Below the pieces are notes generated by a model, which was given only the letters and a program-made list of their open reading frames with translations, did not search any database and was not told the DNA's origin. Made by a program: the position numbers and the translations under genes. Below, one piece after another: positions 1 through 12,472 of a stretch of DNA of 64,000 nt; position 1 is the stretch's first letter; every line of letters begins with the position of its first letter. Location of the stretch: positions 1,550,001-1,614,000 of the forward strand of contig CALYLX010000159.1 of assembly GCA_944990035.1 (NCBI GenBank), in the 5' to 3' direction. The stretch is from Clitopilus passeckerianus (Eukaryota; Basidiomycota; Agaricomycetes; Agaricales; Entolomataceae).

Positions 1-1445
1 AATCAGTTCTCAGCTGCGGTCCTCTATGTTGTCTCACCAATTTTTATAAAAATTGTTTAAGGTTCAGACTCAACGCTCTTGCTGAACTGAACTGCCGCCC
101 GCCTTAACCGCATCAGGCCCAGGTTTCTACCGTTGACTAAACGCGGAATCCTAGAGTGTTCATGAACATTCTGTCATGACAATGGTGGGAGGGAAACATC
201 CGTACTGGAACGGAAATTAATGCGGGATTGGGCTGACCAACCTCCAGTTGTGGCGGGAACATTCTAGACGAAGGGGAAAATATGAACTTGAAAGTCGCAG
301 AGCTTTAATCTCCGTCCAGTAGCCCCCTACCCGTACGCCTCCAAATGTACCCGGTCGTCAAATATACAACTTTACCCAGTGTTCAATTTATTTCGGAAGG
401 AAATTATTCATATCTTCAACACGAGGCGAGCACAGCCCCTGCATCGTGCATCGTCAATGTGTAAGTTATCTTCTACCGTCGCTTGTCAGGGCATTTGCGT
501 CATCGTAATATCGGCTATATATCGGCAAATATCGAGGACTGATTGGAAGAAGGGAGACAATTGTATATCCCTGGCATACCCTCAACCTCACCTCTCAGGG
601 GAAAGCACGGGGCGGACCAGCAGGCTCGAGTGGAGACCAGGAAGCCAGGGATCATAGCCATTTATCGATCATTGCCGAGTGCTATCACCTAGGTCCTAGG
701 GAATACGGAATTATTATTTGAAGTCGCATTCTTTTGCGACCGGTGGACGATACTGTGACGGCCGCTGTAGAAATCGGATTGAAGTCCACCTCCACAGCAT
801 TAATAGATGGATCGTGGGGAAATACGCCCCGCCCAATAAGCTCATGAGCGACGATCACAAATGGCTGAGGGCCTGTCGTTGAGGTTCTTCATGTTCCATC
901 TAGACGAGTCTAAATGAGTCGAAGTGCGTAAGCTACAAGTTGAAAATGGCAAGGGAGACCCAAGAGTACTCTAATGACTCGATCTTGATCGAAGATAGTC
1001 TTTCTCAAGTCCCGAAGTGCTCGCATCAAAAGATCCTCATATTCCTTCAATTCTTACTGAGACCTCCGAACGTAACAGATACAAAGCCTGTATGGATTAT
1101 GCTACACATAAATGGCTACAGCGAAATAATACATATAAATCTCCTGCAGGTGCAATGGGAAAGAAGAGAATGAGGACGAAAACTTCGAATTAACGGGGTA
1201 TCGCAGGTAGATTAGAAGGTAGTCCTAAAGGCGAAAGCGTACAGTTACAATGACAAGTGCTAGTAGAGGGTACAATGATGATGAGAAGAGTGCGTGTGTG
1301 ATATGTACTATGCTGGTTTATAAAGTCTGATAGCGAGAGGCGGGAAATCGTGAGCGGAGGTATAAAGGAAAGATGGGGTATGGAAATGCATAGTAGTACA
1401 TGGGTCATAAGATAGCAAACGATGACAATCAACTAAAATCCCAGA
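1..1445. other. intergenic, no gene recognised
   Basis: Only short open frames lie here and none resembles a known family. The right end is the 3' flank of the minus-strand transcription factor. No tRNA, repeat array or transposon end was recognised. Confidence 0.5.
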
Positions 1446-3751
1446 TTAGATGTTAGCGTACGCTTCCTGAACCTTGTTAAACTGATATCCTGTAACTATG
1501 GTTAGGAATGGAGACCTGAAGATCGGTTGATCGACACTCACTAGCATAGGCGCTTTCTTCGGAGATCGAATTGAGCGCGTCCATGCCCCGTTTCAGCTTC
1601 TCCAATAGCTCTTCTTCATCGCCCTCTACACCACCAGCTGGCCAGGCGCCGGTGGGGGAGGTGTGAGTAGGTGTCGTCCGTGAGCGTGATATCTCCTCAA
1701 TGAGAACAGTGCAAGCGAGAACCCACAGGGTCTACAACGAAGGAATCAATAAGCTAGACCATGATCAGCACAGTAGAAACGAACTTACTCCCATAATCGG
1801 ATTGACTCGGCCTAGACGTTGGATGCTGAGACCTCCCAAGCTGACGATGTTCCTCGCAGCTGTCAAGCAGACTTGTTGCGATGAGGTGTAGGAATAAGAA
1901 AATGAACTGTGGAGCTTGATGAGTGCTGAGTCTGCCAAGGCGTGCGTGAGTAAAATGGTCTTCGTGTCTGAATCGTCGTAGTCCATGTGGATGAAATGGT
2001 CCAGGGGAGGTAGGGTCGCTTTCAGATTCTCGATGAGTCGTTGAATGGACTGAAACGAAGCCGAGAAAGCTTGGAACTCTTCCGGTCGGAGTCCTGTCAG
2101 ATCGTCAATACAGTCCGGACAGGCACCATGTGGATCGAAACTTACGAGGCGTCCATTGCCCTGTCAACTGAGCGGACCTGTGGAATAGAATCGCTGCCTT
2201 CACATTTCTTGCTGCAAGTGAGGTCCCTTGGTAACCGCTCTCTGCGGCATTCGCGAGAAAAGTCCTTATTGTGTTGCTGCCGTGGAATTCAGGTGAAAAC
2301 AACCCCTGGAAATCATTTAGCTGAATTCTGCGTAAATGAACGGATTAAAGACCCGTACCTCCTCATATTCGGCCCCGTCCATAGGCCAAGGTGTGTCGAT
2401 CTGCATTCCAGGAGCCTCCAAGGTGCCACAAACGCTCGTTGGTGGCTCAAGCGCGATCGTGATGTACTTGTGAAGAGCAACCACCGTCCAAAATCCGCTT
2501 ATCCGCTCGCCTTCATCAATATTATCGCGTGGTTGGTGGAGAAAGATAGCAGAGTCGGCGGAAAGACCAAGTGGGTAGGCAGCCGGCGGGGTAACACGGA
2601 TTTTGTGCAATCCGGCACCGACAGCCAGCGATACGGCCGAGTTGGCATGCACCTTGGCCTCGAGGAAGCGGCCAACGCGCAGGAGATAATACGAAACGAG
2701 TACGGTAGCTTGGAGGGTGTGGAGGATGGCGTGTGGATGTGACGACAACGTGTCAGTGGCGATATGACGCACTGCACGACACAAGAACGCGCGTTCTTGG
2801 GATAGAAACTGTTCCGACCTGGAGAAGTGAGCTCCCCAGAGATAGACCGCACTTAGGACAGAGGGTGAAGGACGGGAGTAGTGACCAAATGTCACTGGCT
2901 GGAGAGCATCTTCTCGAAAACGTTTGTGATTTAGGAAGAACCCAAATTGACGAGAATGGGGTAGAAAGTTGTCGATTCTGTTACAATATGTCAGGAAAAA
3001 GATAGGGTCAGGGCTGAATAATGTAACTTACAAGCTCTGGATTACTGGGAATGGAGGTTCCTGTGCCGAGCTGTCAGCATGAGGGTAGAGTGAAGAATGT
3101 AGATTACGCACTTCTGTTCCCAATACAGGCGAACCTGAAAGATGTCTATGTGGGGAAGAAGAGGATCCGCTTGAGCGTGTTGAATCGGACCGTTCGTCCA
3201 GAGCACCAAATGATGTCCAAGTTCGGCCCGAAGGTAGGCTTGAGGATGTTGATGTTGGCGAGAATGGTGCTATTGGCGTCATGCGCCGGGCGTCTGGTAT
3301 CATTAGGGTTGGTGTTGATTTGGAAAGCCTTTGGGAATCATTGTACGGACTGTAGGGATCGTGTAAAGTGACCGACGGTGTTGAAGCATCAGGGTTCTCG
3401 AGCTCGTAAAGCCTTGCTTCAAGTCGAGACACTTGCTCTTCGAGGACCTTAGTTCGAGACCTTCCTGGGCCGTCCGAGTATTCACAAGGATCGTCCTTGG
3501 GGTGCCTGTCGCATGGGCCACATATTGGTTTAACTCCGTCGCATTTCTGTATATGGGTCAGGCAGGTGTTAACGGGGTGAAGAAGGGTTCGAACTCACAA
3601 TCTTCAGAAATCTTCGTTGAAGGTGAGTCAGCATGTAAGTAAGAATAGTCAACGACGAAACGCACCTGCAGTTCATGCACGCCTTGCCCCTCTTCAATGG
3701 CTTCGCCATGGCCTTCGCTGCAGCACCGGTCTTCGGTGTTGAGACGATCAT
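1446..3751 (-). CDS. Zn2Cys6 fungal-specific transcription factor
   Basis: Likely nuclear DNA-binding regulator. Translation starts at 3751. The zinc cluster is encoded across three exons: 3666-3751 (ending CMNCR), a 13-base exon 3599-3611 (FLKI) and an exon starting at 3546 (KCDGVKPICGPCDR, last Cys in DDPCEY). This gives CX2CX6CX6CX2CX8C, the binuclear zinc cluster that binds CGG-type sites. A short coiled-coil linker follows (EEQVSRLEARLYELE). The middle region, 2317-2895, is the fungal transcription factor regulatory domain, with a helix pattern typical of basidiomycete members (YYLLRVGRFLEAKVHANSAV, then ALEPPTSVCGTLEAPG). A later exon near 1765-1986 carries the C-terminal helices (LADSALIKLHSSF). 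The last exon ends ...VQEAYANI and stop at 1446. Central intron borders were not all resolved and the regulated pathway is unknown. Confidence 0.85.
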
Positions 3752-6700
3752 GTTCGTTGACGGCGGGTACCCTAGTTTGTTGACGGATCAAGGGACCCCA
3801 TTGCGAAACCAAGGTCTCCATTTTATACCTTCGGCCCTTGAATATCACAATGTGACGAAGTTGAAGCCTCCGTTGGTCGAAGTCCCGAGCCCTGCGCAAA
3901 TCTGGGTTGACTCCGTGAGTTGTGGCAGTGCGGGTACCTTAGTGAGCCGGTTTGCTTCTCGGATTACCAATTTGATCTCATCCCGCCAATGCTCTCCAAG
4001 GCCCAAGGCTTGCTAAAATTTGCTGTGCCATATCTCTCCAATTCTCATATTAATCGGTAGTTTCTTGCATTAATTTCCGACTTCTCTCTCCTCTTGATCC
4101 TCTGATGACCACGCGTTTCGCTAGTTGCCTGTGACAGTGGCAGGAATACTCGTGTTCACACTGGCACAGTGAACTCTTAGCCCACTAGGTGGCATTTACG
4201 AGGCCACTTAGACAAAGCCAATTGCTCTCAGCTCAGCTGACATGATAAGAGGAAGCACCACCGCCGATTGGCCACAACTCGAATTAACTTCCGCCTGTGT
4301 TACCTCCTTGGAGAAGCTATTCTTGTCTAATGCTCACATTGTTCTTTTGGAGAAGCTTTCTGTGAGGACTGTGACGACCATCGTCTCTGCTGCGTGGAAT
4401 AACCAGGTATTCTTCTGGGAACTCTGCATTGTTACCAACCCTGGATCGAGAGAACCACTCTAACATCGCCCGGAAATGCCGGTCATGTCACAGTGGGGAG
4501 ATAGACATTCTCGGATGAAGTAGTCTTCCCTATCGAGTACGGGTCTGAGGAAACGGCATATCTGGAATGTGCGGTTGGACCGGATGCTGTCTTGTCAATG
4601 ACTCGCTTATTGAGAGGTGTCCCCAACGGCATGACAATTCTAATCTCGGCAAGAAATATTCCACTCAAATTCTATCTTCAGGTCTATGGCTGCGAAATGA
4701 CGCTGGCTGGACCGTGCACAGCGTCTGGCACAAGATACAGCCTTTTTGAAGTATCCAAGGGCTCGTGTTTTTGGAACGTGGTCGCCAATCGCGGTGCAGT
4801 GATCATGTCATCAGCCTCGTGTTCTACGCCTCCTGCCCGCTGCCCAGTGTCCGTGTTCCCCCTTTCGGATAGGATTGGCCAGGCAAACGACATGAGGAGT
4901 AAAGTACCGGCCCTCTTCCGTAGACAACCGCCGTCCAGTGTATTCGCCTCAAGATATCCTCGAGAGAGAGGTAGATCCAAGGTCGGATATTTGCTGGGCC
5001 GATTTGTCCGATTTTTCCATTGATAAGACGTCTTGAAATGCAGAATTTATTAAATGGCCACATGGCCAACGAGAAAGAATTCTGGAAAGTCGATCAACAG
5101 GTAAACGTTATATACGTTGGATCGATCCGTGGCATGGCGACCCGCGGTTTCGGAACGATTACTAGCCACGACCAGGCCTTGTTTGCTTCACTCACCACGC
5201 GCCTTTGAGCCCAATTGTGGGGCAACATGCGATCAGAATTCACTGGTTGTAAGGCCCGGTGATTCCCATGCTTGATACATGAATTCCACGTTTGGAAAAA
5301 TTGCACCAATTCTCCTTGTGGGGGGACTCGCGTCTGACAACTGGTGCTGTTTAATTCCCAAAAGCGCGCTCGACGTCTGTTGCTACACCTTAAATTCTTA
5401 AATAAGGGTTCCAGGGGCAATAGTGATCGTAATGACTCTTGGGCTGGTTCACTGTGGGATCTGCGTTCCAATTACAGAGTTACTTCAACGGAAGTTAGAA
5501 GGAGTCACTTCCACTCAATGTCTGTTTCCGCGAGCTTGCGGTGTCTTGTAGAATTGTCTGGAACTTAAGTATTAAGCTACTGAATTTCCTATCAGCAATG
5601 CTGACAGTAAGTATAACAAATGAATCTGTCCATTACCTGTGTCCCTTCATGCACCAAAACACGATCTCAGGTCCTATGGAAATACCATGCGAAGTTAGTT
5701 CCAGACTTCGAGACACTCCATGATGTCCTCGATGACGTCCAGATCAGCACCGATAAAGCAGCGACTTCTGTCGTAGCCAAAGATAGGTAGGTTTTATTTC
5801 ATATCAGTCTGTATCAATTAAATCGTTCGCTCCGTATGTCCAAAACGTCCTCAGGTAAATCTCCTTAGAGCTTGCAGTTGGTCATCGATTTCCCAGCTGT
5901 TTCATTTGGTGGTGGTTAAAGGCTAGGCCAAGCACCTGACTCAATAATACAAGTATAAGATGATATTCGATAACTGGGTAAGCGACTTGTCGCCCCAAAG
6001 CTTCCACCATCCGACTCCGCATTTTCAAGTTTCATCCGCAGTGTATTTAGAAGTTTTTTGCTGTGCATCCGGGCCACATGCATTCACCGATCCTCTTGTT
6101 CCGTTCATTTCTGTCCATTTCACCCGCTGTAAGTACGCCACAAATAATAACAAGGAAACTAACATAATGTATTTCTAAGAGAATGCGAAATAGCGAAAAA
6201 ATATATGTGACGGTATAATGGAGAATGAATGAACCACCAAACCAAACCACCGACAAGGCGTTGGGTCCTGCTGCCACCAGAAATTTTCTGGAAGTCTGCC
6301 TCCCTTTCGTGGTCGTTAAACATCATGGCTCGGTGACAATTTCTGGCCAGAACCTCACGACCTTGACAGTTAGCCTCCGGAATGTCAACCGGGTGTGCTT
6401 AGTTCCCTTCCACCCCGAAAATACGAGTCAGGAGGAACCAATGGGGCGAAGGAGAGGTCATCGACAGCATCATATCCGCCAGTGAATACAGTCGGGGCCT
6501 TTAGCGGATCCGGTAGTTCGGCAAGGGGGTGCAAAGGACAGAGATGACCAGTATAAGGTGAAGGGAATGATGGTTCGTGCACATGTCCTTGGTGCGATGG
6601 CTCCCGCTGAACACCGTGCTCCCCAACAGGTCAAATGCCTTCTGTCGGCTCCCTCGCCACCGCTTGGAGCCGACGAGCGTTCAATGGCGAGCCTAGTGGA

Positions 6701-6880
6701 CTCAGCACGAGGGGAGCCACATGTCTACGAGTGAAATATTTGAACCCCCTCGCCGTCTAACCAGGGCGGGGGCGATGATGTTTGGGAAGGGTTTGATGAT
6801 TCGAGGGTCGGAAACCTTATTTGACCGCGCGTCTACAACTAAGAGTACTCTCGTAACCGACTGGCTCTTTTTCTAGAAAT
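3752..6880. other. 3.1-kb stretch without a recognised gene
   Basis: Several frames of 60-140 codons are open on both strands, the longest near 4592-5023 (+), but none matches a family I know or joins neighbours through plausible splice sites. This may be decayed coding sequence. It holds the promoter of the transcription factor and the 3' flank of the PPR gene. Confidence 0.4.
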
Positions 6881-9187
6881 TTATCTGTGAGCACATGTGT
6901 TTGACGCGGAAGGGGACAGAACTGACTTTTGTAACTGCCTCAGGTGTTCCATTTTCTCGTATGCCATGTCTAAAGGGAGGTGGCGCCCTTCGGTGTATAT
7001 GAACCGTTTGCTTAGTCTATCGGATATTTCCACGGCAGCCGAGATGTTCTCCTCTTTGAGGAACATCGTCATGATACAGGTATAGAATGCAAGGTCCGGT
7101 CTCGGAAGCTTTTCCTTAGGGTCTCTTGAGAAGGCGACAGTGGACGAGCCGACTGAGCCCCCATCCTCGGCAAGGAGGGACTCCTCGAGAGCAAGTTCGC
7201 GTGTTTTCGGCCCTGTGGGGGGCGGGAGCGAGTGATGCTTCTCAAGCAGGTCCACGATGAAGAAGGCTTGAGCGGTTCGACCGTGGCGAGCATACATCCC
7301 GGCGAGTTGGGTGAAATTATGTATAGAGGGGATTATATGAGCTTTAACCATGTCGTTGAAAATGGTGGAACATCGCTCCGGCGTGGTCCCAAGGCGCGCC
7401 ATGAATGCTGTGAACGCCTCGGTATCCACAATGCGCGAGAAGGATGGAGGGGCTCGAAGATGAACTACGGGTTTTCCTGTGAATGGGTCGACATCACTTC
7501 CTCGCTTGTTAACAACTTTGAGAAAGATTTCGTATAATTGAGCTGTCTCTTGGAGTGAGGGTGAGAGTTGAACCAAGGCCTGCCACACAAGGTCTGTGTG
7601 TGCATGCGAAGGCCACAGTCTAGGTCGGTAGAGATAATCGTCTCCATTCCTTTCGCCAGAAGGAGGGGTAGGCGTGGGGTTGGGCACAGCCTGGGCCATG
7701 GTGGAATAACGAGATACCGCGTCAGGCGGTATCTCCATACAGTAGAAATGTTCGCAGAAAAAGTCAATGACAGCCAGGTGTTGGCCGCGCTGACTGTGGA
7801 AGAGCATCTCTGCCAGGAGAATATGCGTAGCGTGTGTAGGATGAACAATTTTCACTGTCTCGTTGAGTGTGGACAGAATGTCATTCCTTTCGAGCCGAGC
7901 AGCGTAATGGAGGAAGTCGGTGATGTTCGAGAGGCGGGGCAATTTGTCTTGACGCAACGAGTCCAACATCATCTGGAGCCTGGAGGCTGCCTTTCGCCCA
8001 ATATAGGAGTCGGAAGCTGGGTGAATGAATCTGGTAAGGGGTTTCATGACGTCGGGGTTGTACTCTTTCTCCTGAGACGGACTTCGGAAACATGTTGACT
8101 CAAGGCTGCGCAGGTGTTCAATGGCAGCATAGAGGTCGACAGCGCTGGGTTTGTCGCGTTTCAGGACGAACAAAAGTACATCGTACGTGCGGGCCGTCAG
8201 CTTGAAGGAGGGCTTGGATGGATTGGGGAGCAGCTGAACTGCTAGCTCTATGCGTCCCGAATGAGCTAGAGTCTTGATAGCCGCGCTACGGACTTTGGTC
8301 GTAAAGCCATTGACATGGCTTTGAGAAGCTGTAGGATCCTGACGGAACCAGAAATCACGAGCTGCGTCTTCGAGTTCGCTGATAAAGGCCGTGCTAACAT
8401 CAGGGCTTGCATGCCGGAGCACGAAGGGAATGGCATGACCCGTGATTGCATTCGAATAGCCCTTGTTTGTTAGAGCGACGGAGACGGTGGTAGCGGTTGG
8501 TATATTTGAGAATGCGGACTCAAAAAGGAGTTTCCTGAGCAGGCCAAAGTGGGTGGGGCGAGCTGGATCAGCGGTGGGTAGGAGGGAAATCCAGTCGAGA
8601 CATTTCTTTGTCTGCTCTTCTGACGATGCTGTTGATGAGGGAAGGAGAGCAGCACATGCAGCGCTGAGATAGATGAAGGAAGGGCGAACCCGAATGTCCG
8701 AGCTGAGGATCTCTTGAAGAACATGGTATGCTTCATCGAAGTTTCTGGCTCCAACAAGAGAGCGCAGAGATTCTGAGACAGAGGAAGGGGTAATATCTCT
8801 ACATCTTGAAGCAAGGATGTCGGCATACTCGTCTGTCATCGCATCTTCGAAAACAGAGGCGTCGTGCGCGTTCGGTTTGGGTAAAAACTGCGGGAGTTTG
8901 GTCTGGACGAGTTCCATGACTGTCGGTGGAAGAGGCTTGAGGTTCTCCTGGACGGAGACATAATCGTTTGAAGCATCCTCCAGGACATTCCTGGGTTCAA
9001 CCACCTCACAATCTTCTGTAGCCGGAGCCTGGCTCAAAGTTCTTGAGGGAAGTGCCAATCCTAGGGTGTGAGTGCCGGCCTTATTAGCCCCAGGAAAGCC
9101 TTGCACTGAAGCTGTTTCCCGTCGAACATGGTGCCCAACGCTTAGCCTAGAAGCTGGACGCACCCGCGACCAGACACTGGCCAGCAT
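6881..9187 (-). CDS. mitochondrial PPR/helical-repeat protein
   Basis: Single-exon gene of about 768 codons. The open frame reaches 9250, but its first ATG is at 9187. From there the N-terminus (MLASVWSRVRPASRLSVGHH) is rich in Arg and Ser with no acidic residues, typical of a mitochondrial presequence, and this decides the start. The rest is helical. Several segments have the spacing of pentatricopeptide repeats, for example HNFTQLAGMYARHGRTAQAF and LAFYTCIMTMFLKEENISAA near the C-terminus, and TYDVLLFVLKRDKPSAVDLY in the middle. Fungal proteins of this kind act in mitochondrial RNA maturation or translation. No specific target can be read from the sequence. It is divergently transcribed from the kinase gene, with 246 bases between the two starts. 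Confidence 0.8.
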   Translation of the reverse strand: MLASVWSRVRPASRLSVGHHVRRETASVQGFPGANKAGTHTLGLALPSRTLSQAPATEDCEVVEPRNVLEDASNDYVSVQENLKPLPPTVMELVQTKLPQFLPKPNAHDASVFEDAMTDEYADILASRCRDITPSSVSESLRSLVGARNFDEAYHVLQEILSSDIRVRPSFIYLSAACAALLPSSTASSEEQTKKCLDWISLLPTADPARPTHFGLLRKLLFESAFSNIPTATTVSVALTNKGYSNAITGHAIPFVLRHASPDVSTAFISELEDAARDFWFRQDPTASQSHVNGFTTKVRSAAIKTLAHSGRIELAVQLLPNPSKPSFKLTARTYDVLLFVLKRDKPSAVDLYAAIEHLRSLESTCFRSPSQEKEYNPDVMKPLTRFIHPASDSYIGRKAASRLQMMLDSLRQDKLPRLSNITDFLHYAARLERNDILSTLNETVKIVHPTHATHILLAEMLFHSQRGQHLAVIDFFCEHFYCMEIPPDAVSRYSTMAQAVPNPTPTPPSGERNGDDYLYRPRLWPSHAHTDLVWQALVQLSPSLQETAQLYEIFLKVVNKRGSDVDPFTGKPVVHLRAPPSFSRIVDTEAFTAFMARLGTTPERCSTIFNDMVKAHIIPSIHNFTQLAGMYARHGRTAQAFFIVDLLEKHHSLPPPTGPKTRELALEESLLAEDGGSVGSSTVAFSRDPKEKLPRPDLAFYTCIMTMFLKEENISAAVEISDRLSKRFIYTEGRHLPLDMAYEKMEHLRQLQKSVLSPSASNTCAHR

Positions 9188-9433
9188 GAAAAGTTGGTCG
9201 CTTCCTCCGAGTGCGACTGCTGCCAATTGCTTGCGCCGATCAATTGTCACGCCCCGTGCAAAGTCACAAAAGTAACGTCATGTGGCCGCGATCAAGTGCA
9301 GGCAGACTAGCCAGTTCTTGACCTTTACTAGCCATCCACATTCCTTGTCCACTTACAGCCTACAGACCTCCTGCCCGCCGGCCGAGCAACACGCCCAACT
9401 CAAATCTCAACACTACCACTACTATTTCACGCT
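9188..9433. promoter_or_regulatory. shared divergent promoter region
   Basis: These 246 bases separate the start codons of the PPR protein (-) and the kinase (+), so both promoters must lie here or overlap the first exons. The right half is C-rich and pyrimidine-biased on the plus strand, as in many basidiomycete leaders before an ATG. No clear TATA box is seen. Confidence 0.5.
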
Positions 9434-12400
9434 ATGAACGTAACATCTCCTGTTTCTTCGAGTCCGCCTCGCGCACCTCCAATCATGTATCCTGCACCCT
9501 TGGGCACGCGTTGGGCGAAAGAAACCGCCGCCGCAGGAGGCATTGGTGCTTTTGATCTTCCGACAGATCCTAAGAGTATTGGTCCCTGGATCTTGGGTGA
9601 ATGCGTCGGAAAAGGTGCTTCTGGGCGAGTCAAGATTGCTAAACACCGGATCACTGGTCAGCTCGCAGCAGTCAAGATCTTGCCAATTGCTCCCGTCATC
9701 AGCTCTCGTACCTCCTTGACGGCTCAGCAAGCCAAATGCGATAAACAGCGTCTTGGTATCGATAGAGAAATAACTATGATGAAGCTCATGAACCACCCGA
9801 ATATCATTAGAATCTTCGACGTCTTTGAAGGTGAAAGGGAGCTCTTCCTCGTGCTGGAATATGTTGAAGGCGGCGAACTCTTTGACTTCTTGGTGAATCG
9901 CGGACGACTTCCCGCGGCGGAAGCTTTGGCATACTTCAAGCAAATTGTCTATGGCCTTCGATATGCGCATAGGTTTTCGATCATTCACCGGGATCTGAAA
10001 CCGGAGAATATTCTCATTGCTACTGTTTCTCCGCCTCTCATCAAGATCGCTGATTGGGGAATGGCTGCCTTCGCACCGCCGACTCTCCAACTCGAAACTA
10101 GTTGTGGCTCACCCCACTACGCGAGCCCTGAAATCGTCAATGGTCAGAAGTATCAGGGTAATGCTACCGATATCTGGAGCTGCGGCGTCATTCTCTTTGC
10201 ACTTCTCACTGGTCGCCTTCCTTTCGATGACAAGAACGTCAAGACCCTACTTTCCAAGGTCAAGACTGGCAAATATGAAATGCCTTCGTGGATAGACCCG
10301 CAAGCCAAGGACCTCCTCTCTAAAATGCTGGTTGTCGATGTAAATCAAAGGATCACTGTAAGCTACCCTACGAATTTGGCACTAGATTACTCACTGATGT
10401 TAAAACAGATTGATAAAATCTTGGAGCATCCATGGTTCCTCTCCTCCTCATCTTCGCCACAGGAACAAGCCATGGAGGTGGCTCTCGCTCAATTAGCCCC
10501 CTCTCCTAGCACACTAGCCCGCCCAGTCGCGTCTCCTTCCGAAATCGATCCCGAACTTTTCTCGTCGTTACGCATCATCTGGGGACGTCATGCAGATCCT
10601 GAGGGCCAGTCCATTAGGAGGGACTTGTGCTCGCCTATCGGCCAGGGCGAATACGCGAAGGCGTTTTACTACCTATTGCGCCAGCATCGGGAGGAAACCA
10701 AAGACGTCGACGGATCCGAACACGACCTAGCGGATGAAAGAAAGAAGGTTCTTCTTATTGGGCACGACTTCCTCACAGTAGCTTCGGCAGAACGAACCCG
10801 CCCACGAGATCTCGCCACAACCTCCCGTGCTCACGCCGAGAACGTCCTGCCCCCATCTAAATTCGTCCCACCTCTTATGCGGCGCAGCAGTATATTTGGC
10901 AATTCGGCCTCTGCCTCAGCCCGAGAACGGCCATCCTCACCTATTGGTCCGCGAGCGCTACCTGGTGGCCGACCTAGCATGGAGCTATGGACCGCTCGGA
11001 ACCCAGTTACCGACGGTGCCAGACGTACGGGAACGAGCGGTTCCAGCGACTGCCGTCCTCTAGCCCGTCGTGGTAGTGCCTACTCGCATTCAGCCCACCC
11101 CCATCATGCTGTTTCATCCATCCAATTCCCGGGAATCTCCCCTGAACGCCCCGTTGGAAACCAACGCCCACAGAGCACGATTGGAATTCCAGATTCAAAG
11201 AATCATCATCGGGCGAATACCAACGGGTATTCGGTCGATAGGATGCCTTTATCCGCCCAAGCCACGTCTCAAGCATCGGATGTTGATCAGGCACAACTGC
11301 ATCGTCGACAATTCGTCAAGAGGAGGGATACAATTACCGTCCATTCTCGTGGTTCGGGCCCACAAGCCTCTCGACCTTTGGGAGAGAAAACACCAGCGGC
11401 CGCTGCTGGGGAGTCAGCAGACCCCTCTGCACACAAATCTGCCGCTGTGTACGCCAACAGACGTTCTCGAGCTGCGGAGAGAGGAGATAAGGAAAACCAA
11501 GAAGCTGACGATAGCTGGAGCCGAGTGAGCTTGGAAGAATACGGGCTACCAGGTGTTGGACTTGGTATGGATCGGGAGATTGGCAAAAATCTGGGAAATG
11601 TAGTGTCGGCCATCGATCATGGGGTCGGACAGAAAGGGAGGAGGGACAAAAAGAACAGACGTAAGTAACCGATAGAACGACTTCAAAACCACATCTAACC
11701 GCAACCTTTAGCACCCACTCTCGATTTTCGTAATCTCGGCCCAGGAAAACCCTCGGTTCTCGGGTCTCCCATTCAACTCTCCACACCTGTGAACATATCA
11801 TCGGTTTCAGGAAGGTTGATAACCTCACCTGTTGTAGGCGAATTTCGCGAATGGTTCCAGAACCTTTTCTCCTGGAAGAACTCGAACACGCAAGGCGGTG
11901 CTCTCTACTCCTTTACCAATGTTTCCCAGACCCGTGCAGACACCCTCAAGCTCCTTCAGGAAATTGGGGTGCTCGTAGAAAATGATCCTCCGATGCCGGC
12001 GGGTGATGTGGACATATCAGCATTCAGGTGTCGTGTCAACGACCCTGCAGGAAATGGTTGGCCTGGTTTGACCCAGTTAAAACCTTTGCGGTTCCGAGTC
12101 GATTTCTATTTGGCGCCAACCGATGTCGACGGAAGGACCCAACACCCTCATCTCTTCAACACACCTGGTCCAAGCGTACTGAGCACACCTGCTCTCCCAG
12201 CGCCTCCTCTGAGGTCTCGCCACAGCATTCTATTGAGTCGCCGCAGCTTGACGAGCCAGACGAATAGCCCCAACCCTTCGGAGCATGTGGAGTTCCCCGC
12301 TGGCGCTGAATGTGCTATCCTCATGGTGTATGAGAAGGGGTCGATGTCGACATTTAAGACCATCTGGAGAAAGCTAAAAGAAATATACGGGATTGGAAGC

Positions 12401-12472
12401 GAGGCGTTCTCTAGCTATAGCCCTATTATGAATACTCCACTATCGGACTATCCTGAGCGGATTCTTGTATGA
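9434..12472 (+). CDS. Gin4/Nim1-type Ser/Thr protein kinase
   Basis: Three exons (9434-10357, 10409-11660, 11712-12472) encode about 978 residues. The kinase domain lies near residues 40-330: glycine loop (GECVGKGASGRVKIA), Lys of AAVKIL, catalytic loop HRDLKPENIL, metal-binding IADWGMA (DWG, not the usual DFG), activation segment SCGSPHYASPEI, then DIWSCGVILFALLTGRLPF. A long Ser/Pro-rich linker follows. The last exon encodes a C-terminal fold (ALYSFTNVSQTRADTLKLLQ ... ILMVYEKGSMSTFKTIWRKL) resembling the fungal KA1 membrane-binding domain. This order fits the septin- and bud-neck-associated Nim1-related kinases Gin4, Kcc4 and Hsl1, which restrain Wee1 and link morphogenesis to mitosis. The first intron is 51 bases, in frame and stop-free, and must be removed to join ..QRIT to IDKILEHPWF. 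Confidence 0.9.

Noticed and set aside
2041..2742. 233-codon plus-strand frame
   Set aside because: Antisense to the regulatory domain of the transcription factor, whose minus-strand reading has clear family similarity.
4592..5023. 143-codon plus-strand frame in the gene-poor stretch
   Set aside because: No domain, no signal peptide and no supporting exon structure; likely chance.
7568..8098. 176-codon plus-strand frame inside the PPR gene
   Set aside because: No family match, and the minus strand has one uninterrupted 768-codon frame with a presequence.
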